NCBI GenBank assembly: GCA_945292135.1
Contig: CALYRA010000068.1
Span: 1-6,637, forward strand
DNA: 6,637 nucleotides
From: an uncultured Dysgonomonas sp.
GTDB lineage: Bacteria; Bacteroidota; Bacteroidia; Bacteroidales; Dysgonomonadaceae
Direction of reading: 5' to 3'
The notes below the pieces were generated by a model. That model worked only from the letters and a program-made list of their open reading frames with translations, was not told the origin of the DNA and made no database searches. The translations under genes were made by a program, and so were the position numbers. Below, piece after piece: positions 1 to 5,747 of the stretch; position 1 is the first letter of the stretch; the number at the start of each line of letters is the position of its first letter.

Positions 1-4
1 ATCA

Positions 5-748
5 TTACTTTAAAAGTTTTAGCGCTCGCTCCATATCCACCGGTGTGTATATACCTATAGTTTCAATATCTGTATAACCAACACGAATTCGATATCCGTT
101 TTCAATCCAACGCAGTTGTTCTAAAGATTCTGCAACTTCAAGTGGTGAAGGTGATAATTTTGTTATATCAGCGAGTACATCCGAACGATATCCATACATA
201 CCGATATGTTTGAAGAAGGTATGTTTATTTAACCATTCTGATTGGGCTGTGTCACGGATATATGGTATAACGGATCTGCTAAAATAAATAGCTTCACTAT
301 TTTTATTAATAACGACTTTTGGAGAGTTGGGATTGGATAGTAATTCTAAATTATCTTCTTTTTTAAAAGGTTTTACAAGCGTTGCAAGCTCGACTTGTTC
401 ACTGTCAAAACATGCTTTCAATGTTTCGACTTGATGGGGCTGAATAAAAGGCTCATCGCCTTGTACATTAATAATAACATTGAAATCTTTTCCTATTTTA
501 TTGTATGCTTCGTTGATGCGATCAGTACCGCTGCGATGATTTACCGAAGTCATTACAGATTTTCCTCCAAATGCTACGACGGCATCATAGAGACGTACAT
601 CATCCGTAGCTACCCAAACTTCATCTATAGCTTTTTGGACTTGTTCATATACACGTTGTATCATAGGTTTACCAAACATATCAGCCAAAGGTTTGCCGGG
701 AAAACGTGATGAAGCGTATCTCGCAGGGATTATTGCTATAAAATTCAT
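5..748 (-). CDS. kdsB: 3-deoxy-manno-octulosonate cytidylyltransferase (CMP-KDO synthetase)
   Basis: This cytosolic enzyme couples CTP to KDO, releasing pyrophosphate, and so activates KDO for transfer to lipid A in the outer membrane. The protein is 247 residues, the full family length. The nucleotidyltransferase fold begins with IIPARYASSRFPGKPL at residues 6-21, the nucleotide-binding loop. VATDD follows at 46-50, HRSGTDRINEA at 71-81, and VQGDEPF at 95-101 with the metal-binding Asp98. HIGMYGYR lies at 181-188 and PLEVAESLEQLRW at 202-214. The ATG at 748 is the only sensible start because the nucleotide-binding loop begins six residues later. A TAnnTTTG promoter box lies about 26 bases upstream. 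The gene is divergent from the HPPK-like gene. One oddity: the late motif that normally reads G-[IV]-D-T-P reads GIYTP here (Tyr234), replacing an Asp I expect to be a metal ligand (residue 235 in E. coli KdsB, from memory). Identification is secure; activity is less so. Confidence 0.96.
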   Translation of the reverse strand: MNFIAIIPARYASSRFPGKPLADMFGKPMIQRVYEQVQKAIDEVWVATDDVRLYDAVVAFGGKSVMTSVNHRSGTDRINEAYNKIGKDFNVIINVQGDEPFIQPHQVETLKACFDSEQVELATLVKPFKKEDNLELLSNPNSPKVVINKNSEAIYFSRSVIPYIRDTAQSEWLNKHTFFKHIGMYGYRSDVLADITKLSPSPLEVAESLEQLRWIENGYRIRVGYTDIETIGIYTPVDMERALKLLK

Positions 749-773
749 AATTTGGATTTTTATTAATCGATAA

Positions 774-781
774 CAAAGATA
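774..781 (-). promoter_or_regulatory. kdsB promoter, -7 box TATCTTTG
   Basis: Read on the minus strand, this is an exact match to the Bacteroidota -7 consensus TAnnTTTG. It sits 25 bases before the kdsB ATG, so transcription would start near 767-769 and give a leader of about 20 nt. No clear -33 TTTG is found at the usual spacing. A TTTG at 793-796 is too close, with only an 11-base spacer. The expected -33 position, around 802-805, adjoins the opposing -7 box of the HPPK-like gene. Confidence 0.7.
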
Positions 782-804
782 ATTCTTATTTTCAAAATGA
801 AATG

Positions 805-812
805 TATCTTTG
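805..812 (+). promoter_or_regulatory. Promoter of the HPPK-like gene, -7 box TATCTTTG
   Basis: This is an exact TAnnTTTG match on the plus strand, identical to the kdsB box on the other strand. Only seven bases separate it from the ATG at 820. Transcription normally starts about five to seven bases after this box, so the message would begin at or just before the start codon and have essentially no leader. No good -33 TTTG is visible. The expected -33 position, near 781-784, overlaps or abuts the kdsB -7 box. Confidence 0.65.
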
Positions 813-819
813 TACGGTT

Positions 820-1218
820 ATGAATGAAGTTCTGATAAGTATAGGCTCAAATATTAATAAAGAAAAGAATTTAGCTGTTTGCCAACAACTGCTTAATGCT
901 AGTTTTGATTGTATCCAATATTCAGATATTAGCATAACAGTTCCTTATGGAAACAACTATCAAGATAATTTTATAAATCAGTTGGCAATGATACTAACAA
1001 ATGATGAAAAAAATGTAGTATCAAATATTCTAAAATCAATTGAAAAAAAAATAGGAAGAGTACCTGAAGATAAAAATTTAGGAATCGTTAAAATAGATGT
1101 AGATATAATCATCTGGAATAATAATGTTATCAAGCCTGAAGATATTACAAGAAGTTATGTAAAGGATTTAATATCTACTCTACCATCAGTAGACAATTTG
1201 AAATATCTTAATCTCTAA
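820..1218 (+). CDS. Short, divergent HPPK (FolK)-like protein
   Basis: The 132-residue protein resembles 6-hydroxymethyl-7,8-dihydropterin pyrophosphokinase, the folate-pathway enzyme that pyrophosphorylates the pterin before DHPS acts. Aligned from memory with E. coli FolK (159 residues), it keeps the N-terminal strand and IGSN (residues 8-11). It also keeps the T-x-P-x-G loop (40-44), a pterin-pocket-like F..N pair (Phe51, Asn53), GR (79-80), and the metal-binding D-x-D (Asp93, Asp95). It lacks the equivalents of E. coli Arg84, Arg88, Trp89 and Arg92, and the PHY motif after the D-x-D. The C-terminus is about 25 residues short. The ATG at 820 is preferred over the in-frame ATG at 802, because the -7 box lies between them and the protein then begins like FolK. 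It overlaps the GT14 gene tail to tail by 11 bases. It could be a working minimal HPPK or a repurposed paralogue, so no gene symbol is given. Confidence 0.68.
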   Translation: MNEVLISIGSNINKEKNLAVCQQLLNASFDCIQYSDISITVPYGNNYQDNFINQLAMILTNDEKNVVSNILKSIEKKIGRVPEDKNLGIVKIDVDIIIWNNNVIKPEDITRSYVKDLISTLPSVDNLKYLNL

Positions 1219-2068
1219 GTCTTTTTTCTATATTCCGTATTATTAGTTCACTATTATCTTCAAATTTACGAGCGAAGTAAGGTCGACAATAACCGTACTC
1301 AGTTTGAAACCCATCATTTTCTTCTAAGTATCTAATATGTTTTTCTTTTATTATTGCGGGAGGCACCGGGACATTCCAATCGGTATATACAAGGCTGGTA
1401 GCGGTGTTATCCGCAAATGGTGAATTACCGATTATTGTCTGAAAAAATGCTTCGTCGGGAACTAAAGAATGTGAGAAAAAATTGATATATCTTTTATCTT
1501 CTTCAACTGTTTTGAGAATATACTTTACGCAATCTTTTGTAAGTGCAAACCATTGTGTTCCGGCATACAATTTAAACGGAATTTTCCTTTTTACATGTAT
1601 TTTTTTTAAAATTACTTCTAATAGAAATTTTGGATTATAATATATCAAGTTACGTCTATCGTAATTGAAATAATAGTAACAAAATCTATCCATCGGTTTA
1701 TGATATATCGGCGCGGGAGCAATATCAATATATTCTTTTCCTCTCGACAATAACTTTCCTAAATATTGCCTGGAACGTATAGGATAATCAACTCCACTTA
1801 ACAATATATAATAATCAGCTTCTGGGCTGTTATTTAATCCATGAGATAATAGTGCTAAAGTAGCTTCTACCATACTGAAAGTTCCCCAACGAATATCAAA
1901 ACTTGAAGAAATTATTATTGCTTTGGATTCAACAAGAGTTGGTTTAATTTTGACTTTCTTATCAATATGTATATAAAAAGATGCTGCGTATTCATCATCC
2001 AGAGCTTTTAATAATCGTTCTAAATGAACAAAATTGTTATGCGCCAAAATTAAATAACATACCTTCAT
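1208..2068 (-). CDS. GT14 (core-2/I-branching type) glycosyltransferase, putative beta-1,6-N-acetylglucosaminyltransferase
   Basis: The 286-residue protein has no signal peptide or membrane segment, so it probably acts in the cytosol on a nucleotide-sugar donor. It fits the Branch family (GT14) that includes animal core-2 GlcNAc transferases and many short bacterial homologues. Family features in order are: YLILAHNN at 5-12; the acidic YIHIDKK at 32-38; IRWGTFSMVEA at 59-69; YILLSGVDYPIRS at 87-99; GTQWFALTKDC at 170-180; and PDEAFFQT at 204-211. The Glu in this last motif (Glu206) is the family's usual candidate catalytic base. FARKF at 265-269 closes the domain. ATG 2068 is chosen because the first Rossmann-like strand follows at once. 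The likely role is adding a sugar to a capsule, O-antigen or other surface glycan, but donor and acceptor cannot be read from sequence. The gene stands alone rather than in a glycan cluster. Its stop lies inside the 3' end of the opposing HPPK-like gene. Confidence 0.85.
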   Translation of the reverse strand: MKVCYLILAHNNFVHLERLLKALDDEYAASFYIHIDKKVKIKPTLVESKAIIISSSFDIRWGTFSMVEATLALLSHGLNNSPEADYYILLSGVDYPIRSRQYLGKLLSRGKEYIDIAPAPIYHKPMDRFCYYYFNYDRRNLIYYNPKFLLEVILKKIHVKRKIPFKLYAGTQWFALTKDCVKYILKTVEEDKRYINFFSHSLVPDEAFFQTIIGNSPFADNTATSLVYTDWNVPVPPAIIKEKHIRYLEENDGFQTEYGYCRPYFARKFEDNSELIIRNIEKRLRD

Positions 2069-2108
2069 ATTATATAATCATCTTAAAATTCATTTGTTTT
2101 TAAATACA

Positions 2109-2143
2109 ATGAGAGGAGGCTTTGTTTAAAAACCTCCTCTCAT
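2109..2143 (-). terminator. Perfect 11-bp hairpin: terminator or attenuator
   Basis: Bases 2109-2119 (ATGAGAGGAGG) pair exactly with 2133-2143 (CCTCCTCTCAT) around a 13-base loop. Within the loop, three more T-A pairs can form beyond one C-A mismatch. It is by far the most GC-rich element in this AT-rich gap. On the minus strand it is followed by a modest T-rich stretch, and on the plus strand by no T-tract, so minus-strand termination is more likely. It lies about 40 bases before the glycosyltransferase ATG and downstream of the promoter at 2208-2239. It could therefore end the transcript of the upstream peptidase, end a small RNA, or attenuate the glycosyltransferase. Confidence 0.65.
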
Positions 2144-2203
2144 GTGTGTGAATTAAATTTAGGTACTAGGCTTAAGGTATAAATAAAGATTGTTTGGTTA
2201 TCT
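2109..2203 (-). ncRNA. Candidate leader RNA or small RNA upstream of the GT14 gene
   Basis: A Bacteroidota-type promoter at 2208-2239 would start a minus-strand RNA near 2201-2203. The hairpin at 2109-2143 lies about 60 bases further on. If the hairpin terminates, the product is an RNA of about 95 nt. If it is read through, the RNA is a leader of about 135 nt for the glycosyltransferase. I do not recognise the RNA as a known family. The first 60 nt have no strong internal stem. The call rests only on promoter plus hairpin and is an inference. Confidence 0.3.
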
Positions 2204-2247
2204 GATACAAAGTAAATCGTTTCAAAAAATTTAGCCAAACAATTTTT
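2185..2247. repeat. 16-bp inverted repeat flanking a promoter core
   Basis: Bases 2185-2200 pair with 2232-2247 with two G-T wobbles and no gap. The central nine bases of each arm (ATTGTTTGG at 2189-2197 and CCAAACAAT at 2235-2243) are perfect. The 31-base centre contains the -7 box of the minus-strand promoter, and the right arm contains its -33 element. The repeat could be a two-site operator. It could also be a long-loop hairpin in read-through RNA from the peptidase gene. On the plus strand the right arm runs into six T residues, but no plus-strand gene precedes it. Confidence 0.6.
2208..2239 (-). promoter_or_regulatory. Bacteroidota-type promoter upstream of the GT14 gene (-33 TTTG, -7 TTACTTTG)
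   Basis: On the minus strand, TTTG at 2239-2236 is followed by a 20-base spacer and TTACTTTG at 2215-2208. The -7 box matches TAnnTTTG at five of the six fixed bases. The -33 element and the spacer are typical for this phylum. The predicted start near 2202 leaves a leader of about 135 bases before the glycosyltransferase ATG at 2068, with the 2109-2143 hairpin inside it. No closer promoter is evident. Confidence 0.55.
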
Positions 2248-2329
2248 TATATTATAAAACATATTTTTTTGATTTTTTCACAAAAATAATTAGTTCTGAA
2301 AAAAGAGTTAAAACAAACTTATATTTCAA

Positions 2330-3671
2330 TCAATACATATAATCCCAAATCGGCAACAGTATTGGTTTTTGAGATAGGCAATCAATAGCTTTCTGATCTA
2401 AATATTTACGATGAATAACTAATCGGAACATATATTCGTCAAACCATGAATCAGTAAATGTCAGATATCCTTTATTTCCATAACCGACTCCCCAACTATT
2501 TTCAAATTCCCATTTAATAGGTTTATCATCTTCATCCGTATCGCAACCTATCAATGCCATTGCATGGGATGAGGCACTCTGTCGCGTCAAAATCCTCGCT
2601 TTTTTATCCATAGATAGGTCAACACCTAACAATGACTTGTAATCATACATATTAGGGTCTAATATTCCCGCATCTTTATTCAACTGTTTAGCAACATCGC
2701 ATGAGGTATACATCGCTTCATTATTTTTAATGGATGCCAAAGCGGCTCTTTTTATATCTGCATTTGGCAAATTCAAATATGTCCAATTAATACCTTCTAT
2801 CGTATTTTTATAATTTTGAATTTCATACAGCTTATAGTATTCGCGAGTAGGATCGTTCATTATCATAATAAAATTGTTGTGGCGTATAATCAACCAATTC
2901 CTGAATATTATCTTCTCTATCTTTATATCTCCATGTAAATTTTGCAGGCGGTTCTCCTAAACATAATGCCAAAATACGATATACATCTTTCAAAATCCGA
3001 GTTTTTTCGGATCGCAAATTATTAATTTTTTTACCTGCTTTATCCATTTCTCTGATCTTGTAGCCTCCAGAACGCAGTCTTTCATTAATCAAGCTGATCA
3101 TTTGACTTGTATTATTTGAATGTTCGGTTTCGGGCATTATAGCTTGCGGCACAACTCCATATTTTTCGGCAGCGTTATAATATAAATTCCAAACTCCTCC
3201 ATCGCCGACAGGTGAAGTAAAATATGTCACAACTTCACGACTGTCTATATCTTCTTTACATGTAGAAATAATATTTTCAAGAAATAAATTTGATTTTTCA
3301 AAAATATCCCAAAAATATAGGTAATTATGAGAGAAATCGAATGCTGTCACATTGAATTTATCCATTACGATAGGACGTAATACATTCATTGAAGTAAACA
3401 TCCAACACCGTCCTGAACTTTTTTGGTCAGTTATTCCTCTTACCTTTACTCTATATTTAAAATAATGATCTATCTTTCCTTGTAGTTCATAATTCAAAGC
3501 AATGCTTCTGATATCTTTATTTCCTGTTAAAATATTTTGGATCGCAATAGTTTGGGCACTATGATCAAAACTTGATCTTATATTTTGTATTTCTTCTTTC
3601 GATAAACTTTGAGAAAATACGTTTAAATATGGCAAGAATAATAGAATAATTATGAATAGTTTAGATTTCAT
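2330..3671 (-). pseudogene. Exported C1B cysteine peptidase (PepC/bleomycin hydrolase family), broken by a frameshift
   Basis: The family comprises papain-like aminopeptidases, usually cytosolic hexamers. The reading frame is split. The 5' piece (3671 to 2832, 279 residues) has a signal peptide at 1-20 ending VFSQ, then SSGRCWMF at 85-92 with nucleophile Cys89. It also has GDGGVWNLYYNAAEKYGVVP at 156-175 and reaches TPQQFY at 263-268 before running out of frame. The 3' piece is open from 2893 and is in register with the family from about 2875 to 2330. It carries NDPTREYYKLY, the catalytic His in SSHAM, the catalytic Asn in ENSWG, and the family-like end LLPIWD. The triad is thus divided between frames. 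Between TPQQFY and NDPTRE the family has about 15 residues and only about five fit here, which suggests an out-of-frame deletion rather than a one-base error. Restart at ATG 2866 or 2860 could make a separate C-terminal chain. Otherwise the gene is recently dead, because both parts are well preserved. Confidence 0.85.
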
Positions 3672-3710
3672 AAAATTATTTTGTGGTTTATTAAATAAAT
3701 TAAATACCTA

Positions 3711-3718
3711 CAAAAGTA
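3711..3718 (-). promoter_or_regulatory. Promoter of the C1 peptidase gene, -7 box TACTTTTG
   Basis: This is an exact TAnnTTTG match on the minus strand, 39 bases before the peptidase ATG at 3671, predicting a start near 3704 and a leader of about 33 nt. A possible -33 TTG at 3737-3735 has a slightly short 16-base spacer and falls in the base of the yidC terminator stem. The promoter appears intact although the gene is broken. Confidence 0.65.
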
Positions 3719-3735
3719 GAACTATTTATAATAAC

Positions 3736-3766
3736 AAGGGCTACTTTTTAATAAAAAGTAGCCCTT
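3736..3766 (-). terminator. Terminator of the pyrG-yidC operon
   Basis: Bases 3736-3749 and 3753-3766 form a perfect 14-bp stem (AAGGGCTACTTTTT with its complement) closed by a 3-base loop. It begins about 20 bases after the yidC stop. The minus-strand tail (GTTATTAT) is only moderately T-rich, but position and stability make it the obvious end of the yidC transcript. The peptidase promoter follows at once. Confidence 0.85.
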
Positions 3767-3786
3767 ATAATCATATTAAAATAATA

Positions 3787-5718
3787 TTATTTTCTCTTTC
3801 CTCCTTTTTTATTTCTCTCATTCAATTGCTGTTGTTGAAGACGTTGCGCTTCTTGAAGACGAGCCATAAATCCGGATTTCTTTTTTTTCTTGCTTTTATT
3901 GGCTTCAAGCTTAGCTAACAACTTTTCTTCATCTACTATAAAGCGGAACAGTAATGTTAATACAATTGTTATCAATAATGAAAGGAAATAATAGTATGTC
4001 AATCCCGATGGATAATCATTCAATACAAATAGGAAAATCAAAGGCATCAAATACATCATCCATTTCATACCTGGCATTTGTTGTTGCCCTGTATTGGTCA
4101 TTTCCATATTAAACTTAGTGTAAATAATATTAGTCACGGTCATCAGAACACAGAATAAACTAATATGGTTTCCAATAAGAGGTAATGAATGACTCCATTC
4201 TTTTATCGCATCATAGGTAGATAAATCTGAAGCCCACAAGAAACTTTGTTGACGCAATTCAATTGCGGTTGGGAAAAACTGGAATAAAGCAATCAAAATA
4301 GGCATTTGCATTATTAAAGGTATACAACCACTCATTGGATTTACACCGGCTTTACTATACAACGCCATAGTAGCTTGTTGTTTCTCCATAGCTTGTTCCT
4401 GTTTCGGGTATTTGGCAGCCAACTCCTCTATTTGAGGACGCAAGACTCGCATTTTAGCCGAAGACATGAATGATTTGTATGTTAATGGAGAAATAATAAG
4501 TTTTACGATTATTGTCAATAATAAAATGACAAGTCCCATCGACATACCTGTCGAACCAAGCAAATTAAATATAGGAATAACGAAGTATTTATTTACCCAA
4601 CGAAACAGAGTCCAACCCAGAGGTACAAGTTTGTCTAAATCTAACTGTTTACTCGCATCCGAAATATTATCATCATAACCTTTGAGCTTCGTAAATTCCA
4701 ATGGTCCTAAATAAAATCTAAAGCCTGCTTTGATCGAATTATTTTGTGAATCAAATGTTACTGCCGCATACATTTTAGCAAAATAAGATTTGAGGTAATC
4801 TTCTGATTTAAGCATTTTAGAACTTAAATCAATTGTCTTAAATTCGTTATCGGCAATCAATATTGAAGAAAAATATTGATCTTTGAATGCTATCCACTTG
4901 GTAGGCGCTTCACTTGCCTCTTTCTGATCATTGCTCTTGGTACTTAAATCAACAACTTCATCACCGACATACTTGTAATAGATAGCCGAATATTTTTGTT
5001 CATTCGTAATGCTTTTTTCTTGTCGGCGAAGTTTTTGCGCCCAATTCAGTTCAAAATAGTCGGAACTTTCACGTTCAAGCATATCTTCGAGACCTACTAA
5101 AGCGACATCAAATTTTAACATGTAATCATCTGAAGATAATGTGTATTTGAAGTCAATATATTGAGTCGAAGAAAACGAATAACGCATTACCAGAGATTTA
5201 ACTGAATCTTTTTCTATAATGAAAGGACTAAAATTCAGATCTTTAGTTTGTAAAACTTTTCCCTGACGGTTACGTAATTGTAAATAAAATTCCGAATCTT
5301 TATCAAACAAACGCAAAGAGTCTCCATCAAACTTCTTATATTTTTTTAATTCAGCATTAAGCATTTGCCCACCTAGTGATGAAAACTCAATTTTAATTTT
5401 ATCGTTTTCTAAATAAACGATTTGTTCTTGCGTAGAATGAGTTACGCTATTTGTCGTATCGTTAGCCGTGTTTAGTTTATCGTCTTTTACGGCACCGAAA
5501 AACGTATCTGCTGCATTTTGGCTTTTAGTATCTTGATTTATAATACTATCCCGTTTATAAACGTTGTCAGCATCCGTTGTTTGCTCATAATTGTTTTTAG
5601 CCTGTTGCTCTACTTGTGATTTTTGTCCATTCCCATCAGAAGATTTACTATTGAAATAAGTAAATCCTATTAACACAGCTGCGATAAGTACAAATCCTAT
5701 TACGGTATTTTTATCCAT
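3787..5718 (-). CDS. yidC: Membrane protein insertase YidC (OxaA/Alb3 family)
   Basis: YidC inserts and folds inner-membrane proteins, alone or with SecYEG. At 643 residues it is a full-length Gram-negative form. A first membrane helix (about 6-22) anchors a low-complexity, polar, Asn/Asp/Gln-rich linker (about 24-98). The periplasmic beta-sandwich domain follows, about 99-365. The conserved insertase core starts with a hydrophobic helix at about 393-410. AKMRVLRPQI at 421-430 contains Arg424, which matches the hydrophilic-groove arginine (Arg366 in E. coli). Next come the cytoplasmic helical hairpin (about 425-455) and NPMSGCIPLIMQMPILIALF at 460-479. Further membrane helices lie at about 511-533, 553-566 and 573-594. 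The tail is strongly basic and Gln-rich (about 607-643), as in ribosome-contacting YidC proteins. The ATG at 5718 lies 29 bases after the pyrG stop with no promoter between, so the two genes are probably cotranscribed, a common arrangement in Bacteroidota. It ends at the terminator at 3736-3766. Confidence 0.97.
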   Translation of the reverse strand: MDKNTVIGFVLIAAVLIGFTYFNSKSSDGNGQKSQVEQQAKNNYEQTTDADNVYKRDSIINQDTKSQNAADTFFGAVKDDKLNTANDTTNSVTHSTQEQIVYLENDKIKIEFSSLGGQMLNAELKKYKKFDGDSLRLFDKDSEFYLQLRNRQGKVLQTKDLNFSPFIIEKDSVKSLVMRYSFSSTQYIDFKYTLSSDDYMLKFDVALVGLEDMLERESSDYFELNWAQKLRRQEKSITNEQKYSAIYYKYVGDEVVDLSTKSNDQKEASEAPTKWIAFKDQYFSSILIADNEFKTIDLSSKMLKSEDYLKSYFAKMYAAVTFDSQNNSIKAGFRFYLGPLEFTKLKGYDDNISDASKQLDLDKLVPLGWTLFRWVNKYFVIPIFNLLGSTGMSMGLVILLLTIIVKLIISPLTYKSFMSSAKMRVLRPQIEELAAKYPKQEQAMEKQQATMALYSKAGVNPMSGCIPLIMQMPILIALFQFFPTAIELRQQSFLWASDLSTYDAIKEWSHSLPLIGNHISLFCVLMTVTNIIYTKFNMEMTNTGQQQMPGMKWMMYLMPLIFLFVLNDYPSGLTYYYFLSLLITIVLTLLFRFIVDEEKLLAKLEANKSKKKKKSGFMARLQEAQRLQQQQLNERNKKGGKRK

Positions 5719-5747
5719 CTAACTTTATTAATTTCTTTTATTTATTC

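Noticed and set aside
395..709. Plus-strand open frame of 104 codons
   Set aside because: It lies wholly inside kdsB on the other strand, has no recognisable domain or promoter, and is explained by the real gene's codon pattern.
802..819. Earlier in-frame ATG for the HPPK-like gene at 802
   Set aside because: The -7 promoter box at 805-812 lies downstream of it, so this ATG would not be transcribed. The family N-terminus also matches the start at 820.
1196..1230. Terminator for the HPPK-like gene near the T-tract at 1219-1227
   Set aside because: Only a 4-bp CTTA/TAAG stem precedes the T run, which is too weak to call.
2109..2203. 6S RNA or another catalogued Bacteroidales RNA
   Set aside because: The candidate is much shorter than 6S RNA, lacks a long closing stem with a central bubble, and matches no RNA family that I can recognise.
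2855..2880. Programmed ribosomal frameshift in the peptidase gene
   Set aside because: Joining the frames needs a +1 shift. I see no recognisable +1 site, stop-codon signal or downstream structure, and about ten family residues are missing at the junction, which a frameshift would not restore.
3652..3918. Plus-strand open frame of 88 codons rich in Leu, Phe and Ser
   Set aside because: It crosses the yidC terminator, the peptidase promoter and both gene ends. The hydrophobic look comes from reading A-rich minus-strand sequence backwards.
4466..4678. Plus-strand open frame inside yidC
   Set aside because: Antisense to a conserved insertase core, with no supporting signals.
5719..5747. Separate promoter or terminator between pyrG and yidC
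   Set aside because: The 29 bases are plain AT-rich sequence with no TAnnTTTG box and no hairpin.
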